From contig JACEVL010000341.1 of assembly GCA_020284085.1 (NCBI GenBank), positions 1,367,571 through 1,431,570 of the forward strand: a stretch of 64,000 bases of DNA. Direction: 5' to 3'. Below the pieces are notes generated by a model. That model had not been told where the DNA came from. It saw only the letters and a list, made by a program, of their open reading frames with translations, and did no database searches. The DNA is from Aporrectodea caliginosa. Lineage: Eukaryota > Annelida > Clitellata > Crassiclitellata > Lumbricidae. Made by a program: the position numbers and the translations under genes. Shown piece by piece: positions 45,476-55,947 of this stretch (position 1 is the stretch's first letter; each line of letters begins with the position of its first letter).

Positions 45476-47261
45476 GGGACTGCCTCTCCTCCTCCTCCTC
45501 CTCTTTCTCATTCTTCTACTCCTCTTTTCTTCTGCTGCTTCTAAAATATGTACAGCGATATACAGAATGAGTACATTTTCGTGAACTACATTCATTTGTA
45601 AATATACACATAAAATACATGTACATATGGAACTGTTTGTGTTCAAAACCGAGAACTGGTCTGGGCTTCTAAACAGCAGACTAAAACGGAAAGCCCACAA
45701 CTTGTCTAATAAGAAGAGGTAAATTAACATAACGTTATCCATTTGAAACATCTGTTGCAACGGATTAAGGGGTCGTTTGCATTAATCATTTGTTTCAAAT
45801 GTTCCTCTCTGCCCTGACACGCACATGATGGCGAATATGACTAATTGCAACATCGATAATTAATTTACTTTTGAATGGTTGGAGTCAACGAAAACTATTA
45901 TGGGTGCAAATAGGACTTAAATTTAAGGGGACTGTTATGAACTATGACAATTATTAATAACACAAATGTAAGGAAAGGTACTTCTTAACTTCTTAGTTTA
46001 CTTTTGTACTTTACTCGAGTTTTCCGTGAATCAGAATGAGGGCTCTTGTGTTTTTGAACACAATGTTGTAATGACGGTTGCGTCATTGTAAGGCTTTTAT
46101 TATTTGCTGCAGAAGTTGTACATGTTCACCGTGTATTGCGTGCAAAGTGATCGTGGACGAGAACCTCTAAGTCTTCCTGTTTTCATTCCATAAGTGGATG
46201 AAGAACTGACTGTTCCGTTCGGCTTTTAGTGTTGTCAGTTGACAAGCGTCACTTCTGAGTGTTCCTGCATTGTCGCTTCGCGAATAATATCTGCTGGTAT
46301 CGTGTTGACATGTCTTTGTCAGTGCAGTTTCAATGTTTATTTAGGTCGTGTAAAAAATCGCTGCGCACGACATTGTTTTTCACTTCGGCTGACTCTTGTT
46401 GCGAAGGGTTTCAGGTGTTTGCGTTCTATGGATTTCCATAGCTGTGTACTGTGTAGTTTACCAAGGAGGATAGAATTTTCAACTGACACATTCCAGTTCA
46501 TGCACTGATGGTGGCTTACACTGATAAAATGGGTGCTGAAGTGCTTATGTTATGAGTTGTTTACCTTTTCGCTTGGGGTTGCTGATTTGTGCAGTTTGGA
46601 TCACCCATTACAGTTGTTATTGACGTACTAAGGGCTTACCAGGGAATTGAATTTGTGAATAGCTACGTTGCAGGTCATGTACTGTTGTTGACTTACAACT
46701 TTACAATAGGATTGCCCTTAGAAATAAAATCTAAACCTCCGACCTTTCAAGTTATTGTCATAATTAAATAACCACACGGTGGTTTGTAAACTTCATTTCG
46801 AGGCTCTATTTCTGCAATATTTAGGAATGCCCTTCTGGATTTCGATTAATTATTCGTGTTACTCAAATTGGGATCGAATAATGAAACCTTCTGCTTCCTA
46901 CACTTATAGCATGAGCCTACTGATTACAGGTTAGCATTATGTCAGATTATGAATTCTATTACATATTTTGCTTTTTAGATTAAATGTTCTTTAGTCACGA
47001 ACATTCAATCTGCTACTGAGCTCTGTTGGATGTCAAACTGTTAGTTGCCCAGTAAGCTGAGGTCAGAAAACTGTGCTTAAACGTCTGCAATGGCACCAAA
47101 TACGTTAGAGGATCATCTTTAAGATGGCCACGCTAGTTTATAGGTGTCTGCAGGAACTTTCACCCCGACAGATGATTGTGTGAAGCGTCGAGGTGTGTAT
47201 AAGAGGGCAATTGATCATTCTGATGATGTGGTTTATCTTGCAGACGCACTCTTATTTTACT
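45476..47261. other. No gene seen
   Basis: AT-rich sequence with short frames at 46,239-46,508 and 46,589-46,771 that show no recognisable domain. It may be UTR or intron, but there is no evidence for that beyond position. Confidence 0.35.
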
Positions 47262-47335
47262 GAAACCCTAATGGTCGGGAGCGCCTCTGAGTAGTCCTCT
47301 GGAAGGGACGCTATATAAATTTATGAATGAATGAA
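47262..47335 (+). pseudogene. Very short CR1-like LINE tail
   Basis: GGTCGGGAGCGCCTCTGAGT, then GGGACGCTATATAAATT and ATGAATGAATGAATAATA. Only the last ~70 bp of the 3' end inserted. Confidence 0.65.
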
Positions 47336-48079
47336 TAATAGAAACTGAAGATGCGAAGCGTTTTTGGCCAAGAAATTTCGTTGGCATGTGCATAATTTCT
47401 TATAGTCATCAAAATGATTTTTGGCCATTACATTTGTCGAAAGACCGTAATTTATTATTTGTAGGATGTTTAAAACGCAGATAATCTTAACTGCTGTTTG
47501 TTTTTGAAGGCTGGACTCAACAGATTGCAGTGCTTTCGTTTTGCATCTTGTCTCTCACTGCTGTAACGTGTTAGATTATTTGCTACTAAACTGTGGCGAA
47601 TGATTTAATAGAAAAGTTCACAAATAAAAGTCCTGGGTAGCTAAAGATGTTGTTAACGTTGAGATGCTAAACTTGGTACACATGTTTATTTTTGCACTGA
47701 TTTTATTGTTGACTTTTATATCCATTCTATGCGAAATAATTGATCACAATTATAATTGTTATTATCTTTATATAAATTAAAAAAACTAAAACAATTACAA
47801 TTACAAATGTAATTGTTGCTATCCTTGCATAAATCAGTGAAAATCACTTAAAACTTGAGTGCCAAGCTTGGGTAAACACGGAGGGCAACGCCGATCATCT
47901 TTGTTATGACACAGCATTGTTAAGCTTAAACTACCTATCTGTCTACTTACCCATATACCTATCTATCACTTTAAACAACTACATAACTTATTTATAATGA
48001 CTATCATAGTTGATAGTTGTATATTGTAATTATGATGGGGAACAGTAAAACTTCTTGAATTGAATTGAATTGAATAACT
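47336..48079. other. No gene seen; (TTGAA)n tail
   Basis: AT-rich, with TTGAATTGAATTGAATTGAA at about 48,054-48,075, perhaps the tail of an unrecognised LINE or SINE. Confidence 0.4.
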
Positions 48080-48420
48080 ACTCTGGCCTTGCCGTCATTC
48101 GGGGTTTTTCGGTGGGGCCTGATGGGGTTCCCATCCTGGCTCCTGTCCAGCATGACTCATCTTTAGCAACTCCAAAAGCTTCTCTCTATCAGAAATGATT
48201 AACGGATTCATTCATTCTCCGCAATGGAAGGAGATTAAATTCACACCCGTTCCCAAGATCGTTTACCCAAGATCGGAAATTGATTACCGTCCAATATCTA
48301 TTATACCAGAATTATGCAAAAATATTGGAAAAACTATTGGTGTAAAATTATTACTATTCAGTATTCATCTGAGATGTTGCAAGTACTTAGGTTGCAAGTT
48401 CAAGTACTGAGGTCTCAAGT
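48080..48420 (+). pseudogene. N-terminal reverse transcriptase fragment
   Basis: Frame 48,195-48,410 has SPQWKEIKFTPVPK and DYRPISIIPELCKNIGKTI, the RT0/RT1 region that precedes the fingers of non-LTR RTs (the usual Y-R-P-I-S box). It ends in an (ACAAGT)n microsatellite at 48,385-48,440. Confidence 0.65.
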
Positions 48421-48440
48421 ACAAGTACGAGTACAAGTAC

Positions 48441-50186
48441 AAATGGCGACTACAAGAACAAAGAGCTATTTGGTTCTTTAACAAAGCAATGGTGTATTGT
48501 CACATGGACTCATTTAGACTTGTTTTTGAGAAACATAAGGTATGTGAGCAGCTTGTCACTCAAATTCGATCCAAGAGGTTTTAATATTAAACTAAGCATA
48601 CATTCAACAGAAGCAGTAGATGTATAGGCACACTCAGTGCTCCAAACGCTGGTTCAAACAGTTTGTCAAGAACAGTAAATAACTGCTTTGCTGCATTTCC
48701 AGAAGTTCAAACAATCAACTTCATCAAAGTCACCATGGCTTTTGACATTCAAATATGTTGTCACTTGTGATGATAGGATGCTCGACTCCGACAAAGATCC
48801 TGTATTGTAATGACCAAGTAGCTCAGACATTTTGGTGTAGGAGGACTATCGCCGTTGCAGTTTCGGTTGCTGTGATTATTGTGCCAGAATGAGACGTTTG
48901 TGCAGTTTTTTGTGCACCTGTCTCACCACTGCCAAAGAAACTTGACGTGGTCCCGAACACACCGTGTGTCTCATTCACATAAGTCATAATCATATCTGCA
49001 CACATTAAATAAGAACATAGGCTACTAGTTGTAGGCAGTCTTTGACTATTGGAGCAACACAAAGAAAATGCACTAATTATGTTTTAAAGTCAAAAGAGAA
49101 AGATTGAGAATGTTTCTTTAGCAGATCTATTAGCAACATCTCACACATGCAGCGGAAGACTGTTCCGAGAGGAATATAAAAAATTCACAAGTGAACTCCA
49201 TAATCTGTAGGTTCATTGCATTACTACTGGCTGTTCCATAGTATAAGTAATAAAATGCATTAAGCTTACTTCGTTGAATAAGCTGGTCTCTCTGACGCTG
49301 ATTTCCTGTGGCGCTGCGACATTTCGAAGATTTACATTAACATTACTCGAAAGAGTTCGATTGAGTACATGTGACTGCACTGCGCAGAGCTTGTTTGACA
49401 GCAGCACTCGACTCAAGATTAGTCTCCGGCGCCGCAGCCATCCGCCACCGCTAAGCCCTCAAGTCGCAACCAGTCGCTAAGCCATTAACTGATATCGACT
49501 TTGTTCACTTAATATATCAACAGCAGGACATGAGCAAAACTTGCTTACAAGGTACATGTCAAAGAGCAACAGGCTAACAGTCTAACAATTAGTCGATATC
49601 AGATCACCGTTTATTTACTTACTACCTTATTGCCAAGGCCGCATTAAGGGTAGTGCGATCCCGGGTGTTGTGATTACCTTCCAAAGACACCCTTCTGACA
49701 ACCACTGGTCCACCATGCACATATTTATAAAATGCAGACCCCTCAAAACTGCGGCACCCTTAGCACTCCTTCTTAATGCGGGTCTGCTTACTGCCTACCT
49801 CCTTACTACTTTACTACCTATACCTGCTACCAACACTCACTTCTTTAATAGAAAATGGCGTCTCTTCGACGTAAATGTCTCGTTGAAAATACGCTGGTTT
49901 CAATGTCTTTAAACAGAGGTATAACTACAGGTGAAGTCAGGAAAATTGATAATGTTTGTGAAATATGGGGAAATAGGCGGCCATTTGAGCTCCCGAGAGA
50001 AAGCCTATGTTGGGCCCAATTTGGCTAACTATGTTACCGGTGAGACATCTCACAGTCATCTGTCAGCATGCCCACACGGAGTGCAGCCCATAGATGGACC
50101 CATATTTCCATATTGGACCCGTATAGAGCCAATATGGATCCCATCTAATGTTCACGGAAATGCCGGAACTCTCAGAACGTTTTAAC
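48441..50186. other. No gene seen
   Basis: Short frames at 48,823-49,062, 49,213-49,480 and 49,670-49,912 have no recognisable domain. Near 50,090-50,150 imperfect inverted words (ATGGACCCATATTTCCATAT, ATATGGATCCCAT) suggest a small decayed DNA element. Confidence 0.35.
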
Positions 50187-50560
50187 TGCTCATGACCTCA
50201 AGGATCCAAACCATTTTTATGTGATTCGAGCCACGACTTTGGCACGCCTTCTGTACGCTAGCCTAGCATGGTCGGGTTTTGCTCGTCAGCAGGATAAAAA
50301 AACAGGCTTCAATCCATCATAAGTAAGGTACCTTCCTGTTGACAGCCTAACCTTTGATCGACCATTTCGAGCTGATACCAATCTCTTCACAGCTGTTCTA
50401 AACAACCCGGGGCATGTTTTACATAAGTTGCTCCCACCAAGGAAATCAACTACCTATGCCATTCGTCCACGGTCTCATCACTCTCATGACAGGGTCTTGA
50501 CTCTTATTGGCAATAATATAAGGAAAACATTTTTAGGAAAAATGTTGTACTCCTATTGAT
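50187..50560 (+). pseudogene. C-terminal end of a Jockey-like reverse transcriptase
   Basis: LLYASLAWSGFARQQDK, then in another frame YLPVDSLTFDRPFRADTNLF, NPGHVLHKLLPPRKSTTYAI and NIRKTFLGKMLYSY followed by stop. It is followed about 90 bp later by a TTACTTACTTACTTAG tail. Fits the end of the same RT group as 14,330-14,660 and 51,100-51,900. Confidence 0.7.
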
Positions 50561-51099
50561 TTTGTGTTTATCCTATGATGCTTGTACAGTGTACACTGAA
50601 GTGTGGCTCGTCTGCAACCGGTTTAATAAAGGTGTTTACTTACTTACTTAGTATGCGGTTAAATGCATCGTATTGTTAGTTAATTAAAGACTACCTAATT
50701 ACCCAAGCAGTCGATATCTAGTCGGTAAGTTAGTCGTCAGTCAGTCGATAAGCATGTGACTTTGTCGCGAACCCCTTAGTTAGCGACCCTTAGTTAGCGA
50801 CTACAGGGACTGTTCAAGATCCTTGTCAATCCATTGCAGTTTGAATTTTGTATTAAAGAAAGTAGACGGTGAAATTATCATACCACTCTAAGAATTTTAT
50901 TATTTTTATTACTAACAATATCACCGTCCGTGTCGGCCATTTTAACAAGACAACCAGATGGAAATTCTGATCAAGGTGCGGTCCGTCCAAAACCCAGTAA
51001 ACACTTAAGAACTGCCAAAATGTCCAATGTCCAGAGCATAAGAATTAATGACTAAAAGAAAAGCCAAAGCTAACTGGTAACCTATCCGAGTGGTTCCAG
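50561..51099. other. No gene seen
   Basis: Includes the TTAC tail of the preceding LINE near 50,633-50,650 and a duplicated CCCTTAGTTAGCGA step at about 50,772-50,800. Confidence 0.4.
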
Positions 51100-51692
51100 C
51101 ATCAGGAATGTCTGCTACCGAATCCGAACTCCCACATATTGCACAATGGTCAAAACGCTGCAAAAAATCCCACCAATTGCTGGGATTGAACGAGTAACTG
51201 AACTCAAAATCCTTGGTGTTACCATTTCTGATAGGATCGGATTCTCCCAACATATAAATGATATATGCTGCAAAGCTAAGCAGTCCTTTTTTGCAATGCT
51301 AATTCTGGTGGCCCATGGGCTTACCGGTAATGGTGTACATGACGTAGTATGACGCTCGACCTTTGGTGTCAGAATGGTCTATTCCTCCCCTGCTTGGTTG
51401 GGATTCGCTAATTTGGGCGAGCGAGAAAAGCGTAACTCACTGATAAAAGCTAATAAAACAGGAAGTTTGCCCAGCCACTCGCCGATTACTTTAACATTCA
51501 CTTGGTCACTGCAAGTATGTTTTCAATTATAATCTTTCTTTAAAGGCCACCATTAATTTTCTAATGTAATCTGTAATTTGGTGTCCCTACTTAGCGGGAT
51601 TCTTTATCCCTTTAGGGCCTCCTTTTTGTAGCCGTGTTGAAATTTATATGTAAACCTGATGATTTTGTTAATTTGGTTGCAAAATAAACATG

Positions 51693-51736
<44 letters not shown>

Positions 51737-51900
51737 CATTCGAAGTGATGTGCGTTAAAGCTGAGGCATGTTCTTGATGTTTTTCTCCCTCCAGTTCGTG
51801 AAACACGATACTCTTTACGATCACATCCTCATAACCGGGAAATCCCACGCTCTGATCTACTCACTAGAAATGGATTCATAACCAGGATGCTGTACACTTA
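51100..51900 (+). pseudogene. Jockey-like reverse transcriptase, interrupted by another tail
   Basis: ERVTELKILGVTISDRIGFS and CCKAKQSFFAMLILVAHGLT (about 51,190-51,330), then after a frame change VYSSPAWLGFANLGEREKRN. The expected end, PVRETRYSLRSHPHNREIPR and NGFITRML, lies at about 51,795-51,890. The gap at 51,510-51,740 is filled by foreign sequence ending in (TTGA)n. Confidence 0.7.
51510..51740 (+). mobile_element. Short LINE/SINE 3' end with (TTGA)n tail
   Basis: GTTGCAAAATAAACATG followed by about 10 TTGA units at 51,693-51,736, sitting inside the RT fragment. The body (51,520-51,690) has no coding content. The same tail type occurs at 40,366. Confidence 0.55.
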
Positions 51901-52208
51901 TTGGCATACGTTTAAATATTACCATGCATTATTATTACTTGTATTATTATTACTACTATGTGTTATTTTATCTTCAATTTCGCTGATTCATTGAGCGTTT
52001 GCTTATAGAGTAGCAAAGACTATACTTAATTACTTACTCTAATGAAGCCTATATATAGCCATAAAGACGCCATATCTGGTCTATAACTTAATAAATAGCC
52101 AAAGATCTATCGCTTAAGAGAGAAAAGTAATTTAGGTGCTAAAACATTTATCTAAACGTCACTTTCAGATTTCCTGACTTTCTGAGAGTTATAAGTGCTT
52201 TTCGTTAA

Positions 52209-52214
52209 TGAATC
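52209..52214. repeat. Target site duplication, left (TGAATC)
   Basis: TGAATC directly before the first base of the left inverted repeat; the identical hexamer follows the right one at 59,956-59,961. A 6-bp duplication is the Polinton/Maverick signature. Confidence 0.95.
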
Positions 52215-52897
52215 AGTAGTTATGAATACCCCGTTTTGTACCTCAATTTATACCCCACCCACATTTACACTCCCGTTTTGGACCTCAATTTATACCCCAC
52301 CCACTTTTACACTCCCGTTTTGGACATCAGTTTGGGTACGAATACAGGTTCAAAGGTCAAACGACCACGGCCTCCGCTAAAAACAGACACCCATTAAATT
52401 TGGCCAAGGGTTGCCCGCGTGGGGCGTGCGTGTGCCTACCATTCCAACGAGGCTATTCTGTTTGGGTGTGAGCCACAGCAGGTGCAGCCAACATCAAATT
52501 TAGACCCCTTTGGGTGTGAGCCACAGCAGCTGCCTACATCAAATTTAGACCCCTCCATTGGCGCCACAAGGGCTTTGAATATTCCCTAAACACAAATTGA
52601 GAGGTTTTTGTAATACACGCAATCAACATGCATATTGTTTTGGGCCTTTCACTCACATAGCCTCATAGACAATCTTAGCCATTTACACTATAGGCCATTG
52701 CTTTTTGGAGTTTCTACAGGCATCCAATGAGCTTGCAACTCTGTGAATTATAGAATAAGGGCTTCATTAGGGATTGACGTTACACACACACTATCGGCTC
52801 TCTTTCAATCTCTATAATAATCTATCTACCAAACATGAAAAGACAGGAGTTTATTCAAACTTTATTGAAGTGAAACACAACATCAGTACATTAAACT
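52215..52897 (+). repeat. Polinton left terminal inverted repeat, about 683 bp
   Basis: Pairs with 59,267-59,955. Near-identical up to about 52,779, then increasingly diverged. Contains two and a half copies of a 42-bp tandem unit (CAATTTATACCCCACCCAC with CCCGTTTTGGACCT) at 52,231-52,325 and two copies of a ~44-48-bp unit (GGGTGTGAGCCACAGCAG...CATCAAATTTAGACCCC) at 52,463-52,554. The inner edge covers the last five codons of the protease gene. Confidence 0.95.
52861..52866 (-). terminator. Polyadenylation signal AATAAA for the leftward genes
   Basis: AATAAA on the minus strand, 17 bases beyond the protease stop codon. The same signal is present in the other repeat at 59,298. Confidence 0.6.
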
Positions 52898-53338
52898 GTT
52901 ACACACAAAATTATGAACCAGGTAGTCGTTAAGACCAGTGTCCAAAGTTAACATATTTGTAATGGCATTAACTGTTTTGTTTCTAGCTCTATGAATGCAA
53001 TAGAATATACAATAGTGTCCACAGAATCGACTGACTACGCTTTGCAAATTTCTATCCGTATAAGTCCAACGAGCGCAATGTCTGTGTAAAAACGTTCTGA
53101 AAGGTGCTTCAGGTGGTTCTCCAAACGAATCAAAGTATTCGCCGTATGTAGAATCTTCAATGTACAATACGATCCAATGTTGTCCAGGTTTGTCGTGTGG
53201 GTCGGTATTACAAACGATTAGAGCCGGTTTGCTTTTGTCAAATGTTTTAGGTAATCTATCGCTCGCAAACACGCCCAGGAACATTGCTCTACACTTTGCA
53301 TCTTTCTGAAGTATCTTCTCTATTCTGCTGCCATTCAT
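52883..53338 (-). CDS. Adenain-type cysteine protease (PRO)
   Basis: 151-residue maturation protease of the adenovirus endopeptidase (C5) type, which in Polintons is thought to trim capsid proteins. The expected catalytic set is present: His54 in PGQHWIVLY, Asp70 in EYFDSFGEPP, Gln99 and Cys106 in QSVVSRFCGHYC. I start at the ATG two bases after the major capsid stop (TGA-AA-ATG); a longer reading would need a TTG start. The last five codons lie inside the inverted repeat. Size is a little shorter than adenovirus enzymes (about 200 residues) but normal for Polinton proteases. It is the last gene of the leftward set. Confidence 0.9.
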   Translation of the reverse strand: MNGSRIEKILQKDAKCRAMFLGVFASDRLPKTFDKSKPALIVCNTDPHDKPGQHWIVLYIEDSTYGEYFDSFGEPPEAPFRTFLHRHCARWTYTDRNLQSVVSRFCGHYCIFYCIHRARNKTVNAITNMLTLDTGLNDYLVHNFVCNSLMY

Positions 53339-53340
53339 TT

Positions 53341-54663
53341 TCAATTCTTGTAATCGAAAAGCACGTTTCTCGAGCGGTCGATTTCCAAGATATTCTCAAA
53401 CTCTGCGAATGCTATGACATTAATCGTACTCGCCAGAGCTTGCGCAAATTTCAGATCCAATCGAATATTTCCTTGCTTGAGCAGGTTGAAATGGCCACCT
53501 TCGGCTAGGTCGGCAGTTAGATCGAATGCGTAAAGAGCGTATCCTCCTGGAAAGTCCTCTCTTGTTATTTGGTTGCCTTCGTCTCGCATCCACTTTCCAG
53601 TTCCCATGAACAACGAAGCATAGGCGTTTATAAATTGATTATTAGCGAAATTTAATTCCAAGGGCTTCACTGATTGCTGTTGACCATCCAAGTACACTTT
53701 TAACTGTGACAGATTCATATGTTTAAAGTTGAATGGATTCTTTGTGTAGCTCCCGTTAAACGCGTCATTGTCAACACATCCTATAACGAGTCGAGTGGGT
53801 AATTGGCCAGAGAAGAGACATTCTTGAGTGGCATCGAGATTGCCTCTGGGTATGGTAAATGTTTTACAAACGCCTCGGCGAATGGGGAATTTCACGTTGC
53901 CGGCTTCGAGTGCTTTCGCGTGCGCAAGAAACACTGACGGACTCAGTTTAACTTTTCTAATGTACAACTTGCATTCCAAAATTCGAACTTTAAATGCAGC
54001 TCCTTGGACAGAAGACATCAAGCAAAATGCATCTTTATTTCGGACGAGACGTATCTTTATATTGACGTCATTAGGAAGAAAGCGATCTTGGAAGAATAGA
54101 TCACTATGTATACATCCCAACATTTCAACAATGTTTCCTTCGTTGGCCAATGCGCTGCGTTTCCTGAATCCGGTATTTACACCGTTAGCATCGTGTGGAT
54201 TGGCTTCTTCAAAATGAGTGGCAACATCTTTGTAGTACAAAGCCGTTGTCAATTGCGAACTTTTAGCCGCATCTCCATAGCTTAGAACAGTTTCCAAGTA
54301 GCTGCGATATGCATACGTATTGTTCGAGTCCGTGACAAGCGTGTCGTTTAAGGTAATGTCGACTTCGGAAAACAGACTGTGTAAGAGCAGGTTAACGGGA
54401 CCAACGTTGTCGCCGGCATCAACAGCATCGTTGTTTGCTTTTACGATCTGAGCTCTAACATACAACTGCGAATTTGACAAGTCTATGTAGTCTTGTCCGG
54501 CTCCAGTTATACTAAATTCTATGGGATTTCCTTGCGAAATAGTAGCTATTGGATTATATTCTACAAAGGTGCCACTCTCTATACTGGTCTGCGTTGGTGG
54601 CACGACAAAGAGATCCAATTCACTCTTTGTGCACTCGCAAGACTGTGGATGAACGAAAGCCAT
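53341..54663 (-). CDS. Major capsid protein, F54H12.2-like (double jelly roll)
   Basis: 440-residue protein that would form the pseudo-hexameric capsomers of an icosahedral particle. It is recognised by the N-terminal block ELDLFVVPPTQTSIESG (15-31), DYIDLSNSQLYVRAQI (58-73) and the mid-protein IKIRLVRNKDAFCL, characteristic of the widespread invertebrate F54H12.2 family, which structural work links to Polinton major capsid proteins. The fold itself cannot be seen from sequence. Start is the ATG at 54,663; stop overlaps no other frame and lies 2 nt before the protease ATG. Frame fully intact. No signal peptide or membrane segment. Confidence 0.85.
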   Translation of the reverse strand: MAFVHPQSCECTKSELDLFVVPPTQTSIESGTFVEYNPIATISQGNPIEFSITGAGQDYIDLSNSQLYVRAQIVKANNDAVDAGDNVGPVNLLLHSLFSEVDITLNDTLVTDSNNTYAYRSYLETVLSYGDAAKSSQLTTALYYKDVATHFEEANPHDANGVNTGFRKRSALANEGNIVEMLGCIHSDLFFQDRFLPNDVNIKIRLVRNKDAFCLMSSVQGAAFKVRILECKLYIRKVKLSPSVFLAHAKALEAGNVKFPIRRGVCKTFTIPRGNLDATQECLFSGQLPTRLVIGCVDNDAFNGSYTKNPFNFKHMNLSQLKVYLDGQQQSVKPLELNFANNQFINAYASLFMGTGKWMRDEGNQITREDFPGGYALYAFDLTADLAEGGHFNLLKQGNIRLDLKFAQALASTINVIAFAEFENILEIDRSRNVLFDYKN

Positions 54664-54668
54664 GGTTG

Positions 54669-55073
54669 TTAGATCTCACCGAATATGTCGTGCTTCACTC
54701 TTTTAGTAATTCTCTTAAGAGATCTTTTTCGTCTCTTCCTACCACTGCCGCTCTGGTTAGTGAAATCACTAGATGATGTGAATGCTTTTATACCTTCAGG
54801 AATACGTCTTTTGCTCGACTCTTTAAGTTCTTGTCCCTCTACGACATCATTGGCAATCTGCAAACCAGTTCTCAGAAATTGTTTTCCAAAAGCCTTAGCA
54901 CCGGTTTGAATGAGTGGCCAAGCGTTTCTGAAAAGACCGCTCAGAAAACTCCCCAAACCATGTCCGCGTTGCATGCGAGCACCTTGGAACACGGACATTC
55001 CGTTACCGCTCTGATTCAAATAATAATCTTCATAGTCGAGTCTACTCGCATCGCAACAAAATTGTTTTTTCAT
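54669..55073 (-). CDS. Small basic virion-type protein (pX/pVI-like?)
   Basis: 134 residues. A probable amphipathic stretch, LGSFLSGLFRNAWPLIQTGA (about 40-59), is followed by a strongly basic segment, SGRKRRKRSLKRITKRVKHD near the C-terminus, suited to DNA binding or nuclear import. Two copies of NQSGxG (residues about 20-25 and 107-112) resemble protease cleavage points of the G-x-G type. Its ATG overlaps the stop of the minor capsid gene (ATGA), and its stop is 5 nt before the major capsid start. Similar amphipathic/basic small proteins sit beside capsid genes in adintoviruses and Polintons; exact homology not shown. Confidence 0.6.
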   Translation of the reverse strand: MKKQFCCDASRLDYEDYYLNQSGNGMSVFQGARMQRGHGLGSFLSGLFRNAWPLIQTGAKAFGKQFLRTGLQIANDVVEGQELKESSKRRIPEGIKAFTSSSDFTNQSGSGRKRRKRSLKRITKRVKHDIFGEI

Positions 55074-55882
55074 TGTAGATGATATGGTATTTTGCAGCGT
55101 CTGAAATGTAGTGTCACAATCACCTTCCCGTATTCAAATGGAATTGGATTGCCCGTGTCGCTTCTTATATCAATTTCTAAAGAATCGAAAGTTTTAAGCT
55201 GCAGTGGGACATATAAAGGTTTTTCGTATATCGTATTCACAGTCTGGCCACCTTTTTCAGCTACGCGAACGATGCGAAGTAATGGAGCTTTTGTATCACC
55301 GACGGAAACGTGCTCTAAGACGTTGCAATAGACGTACATGGACGAAAACCCACGATTGATGTCGCAAGCGTTTGTGCCTTTCCAATCCCAATTGCTGTCA
55401 TCCTCGTTTTCAACAGGGTTCTGACGTCCGCCGATACCCAACATAGAGCATAATGTTGGAGAGAAATTTACACGTGACATTGCTGATAAATCTCCATTGA
55501 GACGCTTCGTTATAGGGTTGTACGTGAACCTTGGATAGGATTCATATTTACCTCCACAGGCTGCTTCTTTTATAAGGTCATTTATAGAATCTACTAGAAC
55601 AGAGGGGGTTTCGTAATATCCAGGCGATAGACGCAGTGTCTTATTCATAGAACTTCGCGGTTTATCATCGACAACTTTGCCCATTTGTAAATATGTGAAT
55701 CTACCTTCCATTTTTTCTAAATTAGACCAGCTATGTTGATATTGAATTTCCACCAAACCAACCTCCCATTCACCAGTCAACGATATTGCATTCGCTAATC
55801 TCGTCGTATAATGTGTAAGAGTGTTATTGGGATAGTAAAGCATAGAGCTGTTACTAGGCAACGTAAGGTAAAAATGCGCCAT
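55070..55882 (-). CDS. Probable minor capsid (penton-like) protein
   Basis: 270 residues, intact. The N-terminus SSMLYYPNNTLTHYTTRLAN then WEVGLVEIQYQHSW is a block I associate with proteins found next to F54H12.2-type capsid genes in invertebrates. A single-jelly-roll vertex protein is the expected partner of a double-jelly-roll major capsid protein, and its size fits. Assignment rests on this neighbourhood, not on a visible motif. The stop overlaps the next gene by 4 nt (ATGA). Upstream, a TATATAG at 55,906-55,912 lies 24 bp before the ATG and might be a promoter element. Confidence 0.6.
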   Translation of the reverse strand: MAHFYLTLPSNSSMLYYPNNTLTHYTTRLANAISLTGEWEVGLVEIQYQHSWSNLEKMEGRFTYLQMGKVVDDKPRSSMNKTLRLSPGYYETPSVLVDSINDLIKEAACGGKYESYPRFTYNPITKRLNGDLSAMSRVNFSPTLCSMLGIGGRQNPVENEDDSNWDWKGTNACDINRGFSSMYVYCNVLEHVSVGDTKAPLLRIVRVAEKGGQTVNTIYEKPLYVPLQLKTFDSLEIDIRSDTGNPIPFEYGKVIVTLHFRRCKIPYHLQ

Positions 55883-55947
55883 TCTATAGCTTGAGAGAAA
55901 CGACCCTATATACGCGATATACTTTACGAAACTGAACTCGTGAACGA

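Noticed and set aside
46239..46771. Frames of 60-89 codons
   Set aside because: No family resemblance and no splice or promoter support.
53338..53344. Longer protease and integrase starts at TTG (53,344) and GTG (56,997)
   Set aside because: A eukaryotic element should use ATG; in-frame ATGs at 53,338 and 56,982 fit the tight gene junctions and keep all motifs.
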